A stretch of DNA of 64,000 nucleotides from Isoetes taiwanensis (GCA_021234155.1 JAJEKV010000058.1:693814-757813); one strand, 5' to 3'; counted from the stretch's first letter, positions 12,181 to 23,752 are shown. Numbers and translations are program-made. The notes: a model not told the origin generated them from the sequence alone.

Positions 12181-12801
12181 GGAGAAAAAAAATTTAAGGA
12201 AAAAATTTAAGGCCGCGCATTGTTACTTTTACATTAACAATGCAAATGAAAGTCTAATTTATATTATGCCATGCAATTTGAAAGTCCACTTTTTAGGGTG
12301 ACCTTCAAAAAAAAGTAAGGGCAACCCTTCAATTTCCAACCCTGATCCAATAACAGATATTGCACAATGCGCAGTAGTAGAATCTAGAAAGTTCTTGACA
12401 ATGTAAGAGTCACCTAGACGCAGTGAATCACCAAAATCCTGCCAAAGAACAAAGAAAAGTTAAGAAACTTAAAAAAATACATGTAAATAAGAAAAAAACT
12501 GGAAAAATCAACCTCTAGCAGAGCAGCGCCTCAATGCAGAGTAGTCTCGACACAAAAAATCGACAAAAACCTGCACAACAACAGACAAAAGTTAGGAATA
12601 AGCAAAAACACAAGCAAACAATTAGAAACTACGAAAAAAGACCTCCAGAAGACTAGTACCTCGACGAAAAGAAACCTGGACACAGAGCGCCTCAAGACCG
12701 AGCAGGGCCAGATGCCGGAGACGGAGAAGAACGGCGTAAGACAAGGAGGAAAGGAAAAAAAACCCTTAAGCAAAAATTCCCTACCCTTCGAACATTACGT
12801 G
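12181..12801. other. No gene recognised
   Basis: A-rich, low-complexity sequence with repeated GACAAAAA and CCTCAA words between about 12480 and 12690. Minus-strand frames here are phenylalanine- and leucine-rich consequences of the A tracts and show no domain. Confidence 0.4.
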
Positions 12802-12908
12802 GTGGAATGTCCCTGGTAGGCCAGATGGCAAGCCCGGGTGCGGGCCCTGGGTCGGCCAGGTGGCAAGCCGGGCCCGCACCCCGTGTAATGGCCTCCAGGG
12901 ACATTACC
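12802..12908. repeat. Small hairpin element (MITE-like)
   Basis: Arms AATGTCCCTGG near 12806 and CCAGGGACATT near 12895 are inverted copies. Further in, CGGGTGCGGGCCC and GGGCCCGCACCCCG pair as well. A direct repeat (GGCCAGATGGCAAGCC and GGCCAGGTGGCAAGCC) lies inside. The whole can fold into a GC-rich hairpin of about 105 bp. No target duplication is evident. Confidence 0.6.
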
Positions 12909-12957
12909 CCTGCCGAAAGGGGATCGACAGCTTGGGCAGTATGTGACAAACTTTAAA

Positions 12958-13413
12958 GGGAAAAACTCTAAAATACCCTTATGTTTTGCTAAAATTAACA
13001 AAACGCCCCTAGTTTTGGGGGTATTTTTATAAAAATGATCATAACTTTTTTGTGAGGATCCAAATGAGAATGAGGCTTTCAAAGCTTTTGTAAAGGAGAA
13101 TGAGATCTTTCCATCAAAGGTAAGATCATATAAATCGGAGTCTTAAATCACAAGTTATGCTATTTTTAATACACAAGAAAATTGTAGAAATTTCAGAGGG
13201 ATTTACGAGACCATAACTTGAGATTTCAGAATCCGATTCAGGAGATGTTAACTTTCATGGAAAGATCTCAACCTCTTTTACAATATATTTGAAAAGCTCA
13301 TTCTCATTTGGATCATCACAAAAAAGTTATGATCATGTCCATAAAAATACCCCCAAAACTAGGGCCGTTTTGTTAATTTTAGCAAAACATAAGGGTATTT
13401 CAGAGTTTTTCCC
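12958..13413. mobile_element. Long-armed hairpin MITE, MULE-like, next to CNX3
   Basis: Two inverted arms of roughly 200 bp face each other. Both start GGGAAAAACTCT and run through blocks such as CCCTTATGTTTTGCTAAAAT, TAGTTTTGGGGGTATTTTTA and ATGATCATAACTTTTTTGTG. Only a short centre (about 13165-13200) is unpaired. The flanks are AACTTTAAA (12949-12957) and AACTTTTTA (13414-13422), matching at 7 of 9 positions. A 9-bp duplication and long terminal inverted repeats are typical of Mutator-like elements. It encodes nothing. It ends 183 bp before the CNX3 start codon, so it sits in or next to the promoter. Confidence 0.8.
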
Positions 13414-13596
13414 AACTTTTTAAATAACTAACGAGCATATTTCCTGAATAATTTAACCTAGGAAAAAATATGGAAAACCCCACAGATTTTGATCGGGAAA
13501 CTTGCTGGATTTTCGATTACAGGTAGGATGCTCGAGTTGGGCTCATAAATGGGGCCCTCTAAAGAGAGATAGGTATGGAGAACAGAGATACGGACA

Positions 13597-15257
13597 ATGG
13601 GGCTCTCCAAGCTGTTAATTAGCCGATTTCCGTCTTTGATGATTAGTACGAGAGCTTTGTCTAAATTCTCTAATGAGAACATCGATGCTTTAAATAAGGT
13701 AAAATACTTACTCTCTACCTTCATTATATCAATCTGGTTCAGGTAAAATTGTTTTTGTTCGAGCAGTTTGCATTGTACATCCAGTTGCATTATTCTTTGT
13801 ATCTACCTTGAAGTTTCTGGAACCCAATATCTGGAATGTTTCTCCTGGTATTGTATTGGTGGTAGTAAATATTCATAAACATTTCTAAAGTTTGGTTAAA
13901 CTGGTAATTGTCTGAAATGTTGAAGAACAACCTGTTCAAATGTACCAAAATGGCACGTGAAAGTTTGAAATTTATGTATGTTGGCCATCCAAGACGTGGG
14001 GTCTTCCATGGCAAAATCAAAGTTGCTGATGCCTTGGGGTACTTTGTCCACAGAAAGGCTAAAGGAAGACCCATGTGTAACGACGCTGGTGACAATTTGT
14101 TTTCCTTTTCAAATATAGCAGATTGAAGTGGGTCAATTGGTATGCTTTACACATTGGTAGCCACTTCATGAACAGAATTTGCTTTTTTGTTCTCTTTGTG
14201 GTGATTGTTGTAAAACAGTCCATGCAAAATGGAATTAGCCTTAAGGAATCCAAATGACACACCATGGCCCCCCCCCCCTTTTTTTTTGGCCTTTCGACAT
14301 GCAATATTAGTGTGTAGTGTTCATGCTACTTCTGGGAAGAAGACAAACAAATTTAATTCTTACGACAGCTACTAGTTAAGGTCCTTGAATTTTAATACTT
14401 CAGATACAGATACAGGAAATTTTTCATAAAGGTGTCCATTAGGAAAGTTCAAGCATTGAAAGAAAAATGCCAGCATTATTCTCAGTTTCATATCTAGCTA
14501 AATCTTAAATAAAATCAGAAGCTTAATCAAAATGGAACAACAACTTCAGTTTCATACACGGTTTTATGTGATCGCAAATGCATGCTATTGCTATTAGTAC
14601 ACAGAGTTGTGAGTTGTTTAGTCATACAAGGTGATTATTGTAATGATCCTCTTCTGGTTATGACAGGAATTTTTGTCCGTGTTTGGCGAATCAGATCAAG
14701 AGGGAACTTCTGGTTTCCCTCAAGCAAAGGTTCATGATTCCGAAGATACTCAAATTCCAGCAAATTATGGACGGCATCTTAGTCTCACACATATTGATGA
14801 ATCAGGAAGGGCTTCAATGGTAAATGTTTCAGGCAAATCTGACACAAGGAGGATTGCAGTGGCCTCTGGGAAAGTCCTCTTGGGTCCATTGACGTTTAGC
14901 TTGGTGGCTGCTAATAAGATAATGAAAGGGGATGTCCTTACGGTTGCGCAAGTAGCTGGAATACAGGCTGCAAAACAAACTAGCAACCTAATTCCCCTTT
15001 GCCACAATATTCTGTTGTCCAGTGTTAATGTTGATCTCAGGCTAAATGAAGCTGATAATGCTGTGGATATAAATGCAGAGGTGATGTCAGTTGGTCCAAC
15101 AGGTGTAGAAATGGAAGCAATGGTTGCTGTTTCTGTTGCTTGTCTCACTGTTTATGATATGTGTAAAGCTGCATCGAAGGAAATACAAATATGCAATATT
15201 CAATTGGAGTCGAAGTCTGGTGGAAAAAGTGGAGTTTGGACAAGAGCTCCTGAATAA
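13597..15257 (+). CDS. CNX3: Cyclic pyranopterin monophosphate synthase (MoaC/CNX3), mitochondrial
   Basis: This enzyme completes the first step of molybdenum cofactor synthesis: it converts the MoaA/CNX2 product to cyclic pyranopterin monophosphate, in plants in the mitochondrial matrix. I read two exons, 13597-13698 and 14667-15257, joined in phase 0 across a 968-bp GT-AG intron, giving 230 residues. Exon 1 encodes an arginine- and serine-rich presequence lacking acids (MGLSKLLISRFPSLMISTRA), then NIDALNK. Exon 2 has the whole MoaC domain: DTRRIAVASGKVLL, GIQAAKQTSNLIPLCHN (substrate-pocket His), TGVEMEAM and TVYDMCKAASKE (catalytic Asp/Lys region), and a KSGGKSGVW tail. The key residues are intact and the frame is open, so it is probably functional. 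The start was chosen because it is the ATG whose frame runs into a good donor (AAG|GTAAAA) and gives a credible presequence. Confidence 0.92.
13699..14666 (+). other. CNX3 intron
   Basis: The donor is GTAAAATACT at 13699 and the acceptor is TTATGACAG ending at 14666, after a pyrimidine stretch. The intron holds no gene. It includes an odd simple tract at about 14266-14290, where a run of C followed by a run of T is bounded by GGCC on both sides. Confidence 0.8.
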
Positions 15258-16911
15258 TCATGTAGGCTTGCTTTTAACTGCTTCCTTGAAATTAGTTTGA
15301 TTGATGATGTGCATTGCGTCTCATAGTAATTTATGAAAATTATACCACTTGTTTGGCTAGATTTTTCTTTCTCCATTTTCCTTGAAGGATGTGCTTTGTC
15401 TCCCTTGTTTCATGATTCTTGGGATTTCTAATATGCTGTCAGTCTATGTTGTGCAGGGTTTTTGTATTTCGGAGCGATCACGATACTACGAAAATACAAT
15501 TTGGCTGGATCCATGAGGTATTAGATTAGGTGGAGTCAGTCAGCACTGTATTGTTTGGCCAAGAAGACACAGAAATAATAATTGAATGTCCTATACATGC
15601 ATGTCTAGACCAACACCCAACTTGCACATCTGAAAGCCATATGATGTTTTCAACACAACAAGATGAAAGCAATGTACTCAAGTTGAGTAAAAGTGAATGC
15701 TCCATCGTCAAGGTAGAGATGATATAACTTCCATGGGCCCTCTTTGATGATTGTAAGTTTTAAAGTTTTCATTGTGGTTTTGTTAGCTAGCTGGACGTAC
15801 CTAAGCAAAATCAAAGTAGTTTCATGTATTCAACAAGGGTTATAGTACTTGATTTTACTAGATTACTAGGCTTATCTTGAGCTTCAAGTTGATTTACAAA
15901 GTGCTATGCCCTGCATTTTATGTGAATATAAAATGCATATGCTATTAAGGGATGTCTTTTCACTACATTTGCAGCAGATTTTCAGTTTATGTAAGATTTC
16001 GTTATCAGTATTGTAGAAGCTCAAAACAGTGGAAATAATAACTTGGAAGATTTGGTATATATGTTGTCCTAGCAAAAAGCTTGACCTATGAAATAATGTC
16101 TAGAAAAGGGAGTTGCAAAGACTTGGGCTTTTGAAAAGTCACAGAACGCTAAGACTTTAAAAGGCCATTATCAACAAGTCCAAATTAGAACGCAAAAAAA
16201 TGCAAGAAGAATAGAATAGGATTTTTATCATCCACGGAAACCACAGAAAATGCAAGAAGAATGAAAATTAACATAAAAAAAAAAAGGAAAAAAAGAAATC
16301 TTCTATGAAGCATCAAATGCCAAACTAGTGATCCATTCTCAATTTGCCAAATTCTGATGTGACAATCATCTGTAGGCTCAACTCATTAAGTTATTCTATA
16401 TTTATATCCACTTCGCCATAGCTAGAACGATTCTAGTACCAATGAAAAGCGCACATGCTAGCTCCAACATAGGAAGACGGATTGTGATGAGGCAGTGCAA
16501 CATTGGTAGAACCAAAAGAAAGTGGGTTGCTTCCTATGGCTCCAAAGAAGCAAATCATTTGAGGTGAAGAGCCCTACCATGATTGTTCTTCAATTGACCG
16601 TGCTGCAACATTTAAATATTAAGTTTGAATATTCTCGACATATTTGCCTTGATACAGTAAAGTTGATTGCTTTTAACACAAACACTAATCAACCAGTGTT
16701 GCTTTTATTGGCAAAAGTGGGCTAAAGCTTGTCCTATGTATCGTCTAAGTTTTATTTGTTGAGGACATAGAGGAAAATCAACAAGCACAAACATGGTTGA
16801 AGATGAATTTACGAATATTATAATAAGCATTTGGGATAATAATTGGGAAGGATTTGTCCCATAAATACTTAAGAATCCAGTTATAAATCTTCAAAGTGGA
16901 TGATAGTGTAC
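15258..16911. other. CNX3 3' region and intergenic DNA
   Basis: AT-rich sequence with no recognisable coding domain. The first few hundred bases probably include the CNX3 3' UTR. A short direct repeat (AATGCAAGAAGAATA-like) occurs at about 16199 and 16249. Nothing else stands out before LINE-C. Confidence 0.5.
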
Positions 16912-17126
16912 CTAAATAAATAATGATAGAATGGGCTCTATTAACCCTCCAAAGAAAGGCCGCCAGCCAGTCTTAGCTGCATAGACCCCGCCACCGCCGC
17001 AAGTTGCCTCACCTTCTTGCTTTGCTCGACGTCTCGGGCTACTTCCATACGCCATCCCCCTTCTCGCCCGCCACCACCAATCCCCACCGCCGCCCCCTCG
17101 CCAACAAATAGGAACTGTGCCTCCGC

Positions 17127-17612
17127 ATGGTCTCCTGGAATTGTCGGGGCTTCCCATGGCAGAAGGGAGATAGTCTCAACTCAGTTGCCGCAGACATGGA
17201 TCTCATCTTCCTCATAGAAACATGGGAGCATGCAGGACACATGATACCCGACTTGTCAGGATACCAGCGCTACTCAATCTTCAATGATTGCACAGGAAAG
17301 CGGGGGCATGGGGGGGTTGCCTGCTACTACCGAACGACCTTGGCACAGTCAATCTCCTTGTTCAAGACAGACAAGCACAACCGGTACCTGTGGGTGCGTG
17401 TGGAAAACTACAATAGCAGACCCCTCTTTGTGGCAGCCCGCTACTTTCCACATGCAGAAAGCAACTTCTATCACACCCATTCGGATGTGGATAGGCTGGA
17501 CCCCTATATCGATCTATATGATGACATCTGGCGGCATAAGCGGTTAGGCGGTGTCATACTCCTTGGAGACTTCAATGCGCCGCGACCGGGTAGAACAATG
17601 CATGAGATTTGA
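17127..17612 (+). pseudogene. LINE-C endonuclease domain (APE-like), truncated frame
   Basis: This domain nicks target DNA to start reverse transcription. The frame opens with MVSWNCRGFPWQKGD, the usual WNxRG start. It carries the catalytic glutamate region in DLIFLIETWEHAGH and GGVACYYRTTL in mid-domain. It ends shortly after LLGDFNAPRPGR, the conserved GDFN active-site block. The C-terminal third, with the SDH motif, is lost to frame changes after 17590. Confidence 0.8.
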
Positions 17613-18752
17613 TCCCTTGATCGATGATATATTGCAGTGCGTCCCGCGAAGGAGCTTGGCCACGGACATCGATGACAATCGTGTCACGCTATGGTTGATA
17701 GATTGCTTTTGCTCTGCGGTATCTTTGACACGGTAATCTACAATGGGTAGCACGGTGGCCGTCCACCAAGAAACACTTGTAGGCAGGGAAAACCAGGGGA
17801 GGGAGGATCTAGTGTGGTGGACTATGTCTTTGGTGCTGGCGAAAGGATATGCATGTCGTCAAGCACTTCCGTGTGGGAACAACTAATAGTGATGAAGAGA
17901 TCGACTGCACCACTTACCACTCTACTTGAAGTTGGCTTGGCGTTGTGCGAACCCCTGCAACAACTCCTCACATGCCTCACCACGTTGGATTATGAACATG
18001 CGGGGGCTTATGCCCGGATGCTTATAGATGACCTGGCGCAGAAATTTTGCAATATCCTACACTAGAGCAAATGCATGACGGGCCGGTGATGTGCTTAGGA
18101 TCTTGGGCGAGAGGTGCTTTGGGATAAGCCCATTCGCGACGGACCTCCGAGAACACAACCTTCCCACGTAATCAATGGTTTGATGCGAGTGCAAGGAACA
18201 CAAACGCTGGCTCTGCCAAGTCACGCACCGCTTTACGCCCACAGAGCCGACAAAGCGATGCAGCGTCTTCCTTAAAGCTAAGAAAGCCGTACACATGCGG
18301 TGCATCAAAGGGAAATGTTTTACCTCCTGGAACGTCATCCCAGGACCTCTGGCGAAGGGTTCTTAGAAAGCCAGTACAAACCACAGGGAATATCACTCCC
18401 GAGCAGTGGAGGCAATACTTGCAACAGCTATACGACCCTCAGGGTGCACATGCATCATTACCCCTGCAAGAAGGCCCAGTGCTGGAAATCACAGAATCAG
18501 ACGTGGAACAAGGCTTGCAGCGTCTTGCCAATGGGAAAGCCCCAGACCTGGATGGTATGCAGGGCCGTCCATCATACCAGTGCTGACCGCCTTGTTCAAC
18601 AAGGCATTACAGGAAGGCTTCCCGCTGCAGTGGACCAATAGCAGAGTTGTTCCCATCTATAAGGCAGGTGACCACACCGCCCAACCAATTACCGAACAAT
18701 CATGGTCAGTTCGGTGTTTGCAAAATTGTTTGCTGGGATTCTCGAGCAGTAG

Positions 18753-19559
18753 TTGACGGGCTGGGCAAAGGCAGCGGAGGTGCGGGCCCTCATCCAGGCA
18801 AGATTCAGACCCCGGCACTCAACTATTGACCACATCTTCACGTTGCGAACTCTGGTTGAAGACAACAGGAACCGCCGTCAGGATCTATATTGTTGCTTTG
18901 TGGATTTTGCGAAGGCGTTTGACATTGTACCTCGGGAAAAACTATGGGCAAGATTGCGACAGCTGGGGGTTCTTGTAGATTTGCAGAATGCAGTGTACAG
19001 GCTATATGAAAGATGCTCAGGTCGGTTGCAGCCGACGAGCCAAGCATTTGATAGTAGTATCGGGGTTCGTCAGGGATGCCCTCTCTTCCCAACATTGTTT
19101 GGGCTTTACATTGATCAATTGAAGAGCTGGCTTGCAAATAACGAGGGCGATGGAGCTCATCTTCTCTACCAGATCATCAGACAATTAATATATGCTGATG
19201 ATGTGGACCTCCTAGCTTACACACCAGCAGACATACGACATCTCGAGGCCCTGGACACATTCTGCCAAGCGACTGATATGCGCGTCAACCTGGCCAAGAC
19301 TAAGGTGGTTTTCATATCATCTTCACGTCAGCCGAGGATTCCCTCCTTCAGTTACCGAGGGCAGAATGTGGAAGTAGCATCCACATACAAATATTTAGGA
19401 GTGGAGTTTCCTTCTACTATGTACTGGGACACATCCATACGGATACGAGTGACGGTGGGCTCGAAGGCACTATATGCAATGCAAAACAATAGTCATAGAG
19501 CGGAGTTGTATGATTGGGCCCATCAGTCACACTCGTTCAAGGTCTTAGACTTGGAATGA
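18753..19559 (+). pseudogene. LINE-C reverse transcriptase domain
   Basis: This is a 268-codon frame with the hallmark blocks of a non-LTR reverse transcriptase in order: ALIQARFRPRHSTIDHIF, CFVDFAKAFDIVPRE (first Asp), GVRQGCPLFPTLFGLYIDQL, IYADDVDLLA (catalytic YADD) and RVNLAKTKVVFI, then TYKYLGVEF. The N-terminal fingers are upstream in other frames (around 18540-18700, KALQEGFPLQW). Catalytic residues are intact, but the protein is disconnected from its endonuclease. Confidence 0.85.
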
Positions 19560-19700
19560 CTTGGAGCAGGTGCAGAAAGCCTTCTTAGTACGAGCACTAG
19601 GGTGAAGTCCACAGTCCCATATCAAATTCTACTGCAGGAGACAGGATTCTTGTCTCTTTAGAGGGCGGCTTTTGATCGCCACATTGTCTATTTTCAAAAG

Positions 19701-20303
19701 GTGATCAATATGGACGATGCTTGTCTCCCTAAACTAGCTTATATCATGGCAATGGGGCGGCAGCGCCTCAAGGCCTGCTGGAGGGAAAAGAGAGCTCAAT
19801 GGTTGGCTAGATGGAATGTGCAGAAGCACAGGTGTATACATGTGCAAACGGAGGCAGATCGCCATACCTTTCTCAGCAAGCTTTGGGATGCCAATGCCCT
19901 TGAACATATCAAGACAGCACACTACCAGCACCATATAAATCCCACATTGGAACGAGGCCCGCAATGCTACCTGCATACACACTTGCCTATGAAAAGGTGC
20001 AGACTCATTGCCTCCATTCGCACAGGGGCACATCATCTTCGAATTGAGACGGGCAGATGGATTGGTGAGCCACGCCAGGACAGGCTCTGTCAATGCTGCC
20101 AAATGGGAGTCATTGAGGATGAATCTCATACTCTTCAAAGTTGCCCAGCATATGATCAAATTCGGACGCGCTATGCTGAGTTGGTCAACCCTGGCCAGCC
20201 GTTACATGTGACATTGAGCACAGCATCCGTACGGGTGCTGGGATCATACCTTCAGGAGGTTATGGACATGCGAGATCAGCTATGTCCTTGGGCACACATT
20301 TGA
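19701..20303 (+). pseudogene. LINE-C C-terminal segment with zinc-binding motif
   Basis: This 200-codon frame is the end of ORF2. It has a basic, helical first half and a cysteine/histidine motif (CQCCQMGVIEDESHTLQSCP, about residues 131-150) of the CCHC type found at the end of many LINE ORF2 proteins. It is out of frame with the reverse transcriptase. The same segment recurs at 63351-64000. Confidence 0.75.
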
Positions 20304-20510
20304 CATGTATATATACATTTATTTCATGATGATGTATACTTGTGCGGTTTGATAAAGATTCTTATTATCGCCACGATTTTTTTTCCTCGAAAACCCTTGG
20401 TGGGGGTTTTAAACCTGCATAAATAATAAGTTTGTTATGGCTCATACGGGTCCCATAGGCCAATTGGTCCCATTGGACGATAAAAAATCATTCTTATTCT
20501 TATTCTTATA

Positions 20511-20879
20511 CCCTCACTAATTTCTCTCATTCTTCTTCAATCTCATACCTCTCTTACTTAGAACATCTAGCCAAGCCCCCAACTCCATTACAATAACTGT
20601 CAAATCTAGAAGTTCACCACCTACCATTCGATATTTCTGCAGTAGTAAAACTGGGGACATTAGGCTGCAACTCTATATTGTGAACACAAGCGATAATTTC
20701 TTTGAAATTTTGTCAATAATGCATCTAAGTAGATTGGACAGAAAATTTGCAAAGGCCACGATCTTGTTATTTGCAAGTTCAATTAAAAAGATCTATTCTC
20801 CCATCACCTTGCTAAGTCCTACAATCATAGTGAAATCAAATCAAATTTTAGTATGTGAAGGGCACTTGGAAACTTTAAC
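20511..20879. other. No gene recognised
   Basis: AT-rich sequence between the tail of LINE-C and the 3' end of LINE-A. No poly(T) run marking a LINE-A tail on this strand is evident, so its exact 3' end is unknown. Confidence 0.35.
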
Positions 20880-21572
20880 TTAAGTTAGAAAATCAACATC
20901 CAGACCATCAGGTCTATGAGACGCATTTTTTACACAAACAAAAAAATTGTAAACAGCATAAAGTTTAACAGCCTCTCCCACAGTTTGGAGAGTACCGGTC
21001 TCCTCTCCCAAACACGATTCGTAGTCCTCTAAAAGTGTTTTGTATCCTCGTACATATTGTTCTCTCAATTCTAGGATATCTGTTAAGAATTTGCCAATTA
21101 CCTTGCAGGAAGCCTAAAAAATTCCCCAAGGGTATTGGCCCGAACCGCACGGTGTCCTCCTCACATAATCTACACAACAGAAGTTCTTGCGGTATGTCCC
21201 CCCACTGACCCACCTAAATACCTCGATGGTGTGAGCTAAGATGCATCCTACATATTGTATGCCTCTTATGTAGTGAGATTTTTTCTCTTAGGTAAGGCAT
21301 TTCAACCAACTCTGGATTCATCCATTTTCTATAACTCCATTTTTTGTTTAGTCATGCTCCACATTTTTTGTTTTACTTTGTCCAACACAAATAATCTTGC
21401 GTGCAACGCATTTGATGACATCTCCTCAACATCGATGCCCCATTTTTGAAGCCATCTACGAAAGTCGGCATACCACCCCTTGCTCTCGCTATGTTTCATA
21501 GTAGCATGTGGCAGAGTATGGTCATCCAAAGCCCGCAATTTCCGTACATATATGACTGTCTGGCATAGGGCT
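20880..21572 (-). pseudogene. LINE-A ORF2 C-terminal tail
   Basis: Minus-strand frames 21329-21607, 20965-21213 and 20880-21068 continue beyond the reverse transcriptase. One contains GDIPQELLLCRLCEEDTVRF, consistent with the start of the zinc-binding motif in LINE ORF2 tails. No complete CCHC can be read in one frame. The downstream end of the element is not clearly marked. Confidence 0.5.
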
Positions 21573-22763
21573 TCACCCTCTAAAGGCATTAGGCAGCAAC
21601 ATAGCATAAGGTGTCTGCACCTTTACTCCCAATTCAGCAAGTAGAAATTTCTTTTGGACTCTTTCTATCTTCTTACATCTGTCCAATGATAAACCAGACC
21701 CCCATATTGCCCATTTATATAAAACTGCCTGTTGAACCAAGGAACAGAACAATTTTTTCTTTAGCCCAAAATAAACAATATCTGCATTCTTGCATTTTCT
21801 CTGCATCGCAAACAAGGCTTTCAGCCCCCCATCCACTCTTTCATCCACTGCCTTATTCCACCTGTATGATTGATCTACTAGCAGGCCTAGATATTTATAG
21901 GTAGATATTGTATCCACCTTTTCCCCTTTATAGTAAAAAAACATATCTGTCCATCTTCTGAATGCCAAGATTTTAGATAGATTGACGCTCATGTCCATCG
22001 AGTCACACAGAGCTGCTAGAGCAGCTAAGTGTTTTTGTAACCCCCCATACTTTTAGCAAAGATAACCACATCATCAGCATATAATAGCAGAAATATCACA
22101 TAACCCATTAGTGTTGCTCCATCTCCTCCATTGTTGGAAATCCAATCTTTCAATTCATCAATGAAAATGCCAAATAAAATAGGCGACAATGGACATCCCT
22201 GTTTAACCCCAATATTGCTTTCAATTCCCACGTCCTGTGGCAAAGGGAAGGATAAGTGTACCCAAACTTTTTCATATAGTGTAGCGACCGCATTCTGAAA
22301 ATGTGCTGGGACCCCTAGTTTCTCCATTCTTTTCTATATGTTTGTTCTTCTTACTGTATCAAAAGCTTTGGAGAAATCAATAAAAAGCGTAAAAAGTGGC
22401 TTCTTCGTCTTCTTCACTGAGTCTATTATGGTCCTGAGCACCAAGATATGGTCAACTGTAGCTTTTTTAGGTCTAAATCCTGCTTGCATCCTAGATCGTT
22501 TTCCATTCTCCTCTGCCCCGGAGCTTATTTTATGCTTTACAAAAGTTGCAAAAAGCTTTATAAAGAGACTGCTCACCATGATCATTCTGTAGTTGTTGGG
22601 ATCCCCCCGTATCCCCTGATTTATGCACAGATACTACCCTGTTCATTTGCCAGCTGTGTGGAAAACCATCCTGTATAGCAGCATTTAGCAATTTACCAAT
22701 CACTTCTGCCGTCACTGGTCCTACCCACTTAAGCATCTCAACCCTTAGCCCAACATGTCTCAT
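21573..22763 (-). pseudogene. LINE-A reverse transcriptase domain
   Basis: Minus-strand frames at 22530-22763, 22334-22585, 22025-22327 and 21573-21998 give consecutive blocks: AIQDGFPHSWQMNRVVSVHK, MQAGFRPKKATVDHILVLRT, LFIDFSKAFDTVRR (first Asp), GVKQGCPLSPILFGIFIDEL, LLYADDVVIFAKS (catalytic YADD), then MDMSVNLSKI and TYKYLGLLV. Frameshifts lie between all four frames. The active-site residues themselves are preserved. Confidence 0.85.
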
Positions 22764-22949
22764 GCTTTCCCATTCGCAAGTTTATGAATTCCCATCTCAA
22801 CATCTACGGCGTGAATCAATAAATTATCATTGCTTTTTTCCAATTTCTCATCGATCCCATTTACATAGTACAACTTCTTAATCTGGTGTATGTCTGTCAA
22901 GATCTAATTCTGACATTGTAGCCGCCTTACTTTTCAGCTTACTCCAGAA

Positions 22950-23752
22950 TTATTTCAGATCCTTTGCTATCATGTCTACCATTTCCCGTTGCTTTACTAT
23001 GGTATATTCTCTCTTCTTTCTTCTTACCATTTTCATATAGATGTTTCTCTTTTCCAACTTAACTTTCCCTTTAGCTTCTTTGTAAGACTTACGCAGCTGT
23101 TTGCATTCATTATCAAACCAATGGTTACATGGCACCCCCTGGGCTCTTCGAAAAGAGCCAAAACATTCATTTGCGGCATCTAGCAAGATAGCACTAAGCT
23201 TAGCATCTATATCACTAGCCTTTTCTGGCCATTGTACATTTTTGGCTTTATGCTCACATAGCTCCATGTACATTTTTGCTTTGTGGAAATCAAAAGACAA
23301 CGAGGTATAGTTCTTACCTGATACAATATGACTCGACTTGCTTGGGAGTTTTAGCTCAAAGATTAGCGGCATGTGATCTGACTCTGGGCAGTCTCTGATG
23401 TAAAAGTCAAGAATAGATTCCATTAAGTGCAGCAATCAGGTCGTCCACCACACTCGAACCTGTTCCTATAGAGCCAACTGATGTGCATTTCCCTGAAAAT
23501 GGATATTTGGCAATCCCATTGTATATAAACCCAATCCCCCACACATGTTCAATAGGTGCCCCCCTTTCCGATCCTGTTTTGCATACCTCTTCCTCATCTA
23601 ACATTTCTAACCAAATTGCCTCCTCCGATGAGCCAACCATATTTGCCTGTTTATTTGCTATGCGGCCATTGAAATCCCCTACTAGGATTATTTCTCCGAG
23701 ATTCGACCCCCCTTTTCGATCTGATCCATCTCTGGGTCGAATTTTCAGGGAG
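22950..23752 (-). pseudogene. LINE-A endonuclease C-terminal part and linker
   Basis: From 23752 the minus strand reads ISLKIRPRDGSDRKGGSNLG, then EIILVGDFNGRIANKQANMV, the GDFN active-site block of an APE endonuclease. A frame change near 23430 leads to FYIRDCPESDHMPLIFELKL, the conserved SDH block that ends the domain. The frame 22950-23435 continues into a lysine-rich linker (CKQLRKSYKEAKGKVKLEKR). The first part of the endonuclease is not adjacent; its start is at about 46560-46640. Confidence 0.75.

Larger units (their letters stand above)
16912..20510 (+). mobile_element. LINE-C, non-LTR retrotransposon with APE endonuclease
   Basis: Plus-strand endonuclease, reverse transcriptase and cysteine-rich tail segments follow in LINE order. 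The element ends with a short tandem tail (TTCTTA units, about 20488-20510) instead of poly(A). No ORF1 is recognisable upstream of the endonuclease. The 5' limit is approximate. Frameshifts at about 17600, 18080-18750 and 19560 inactivate this copy. A related 3' fragment lies at 63351-64000, showing that the family has more than one member here. Confidence 0.8.
20880..23752 (-). mobile_element. LINE-A, 3' part: end of endonuclease, reverse transcriptase, zinc tail
   Basis: Read on the minus strand from 23752 downwards, this is the second half of a LINE whose first half lies at 46556-47530 in the same orientation. The intervening 22.8 kb is LINE-B and its nested passengers. Order of domains: endonuclease end (EIILVGDFNGRIANKQ), linker, reverse transcriptase and a cysteine-rich tail. 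It is broken by several frameshifts. In sequence style it resembles LINE-C (shared TYKYLG and GVKQGCPLSPILFG blocks). Confidence 0.75.

Noticed and set aside
12531-13082. Minus-strand ORFs upstream of CNX3
   Set aside because: They run through A tracts, the small GC hairpin and the arm of the MITE; no domain.
13790-14126. Opposite-strand ORFs inside the CNX3 intron
   Set aside because: No domain on either strand; the intron boundaries are well supported by the frame and presequence of exon 1.
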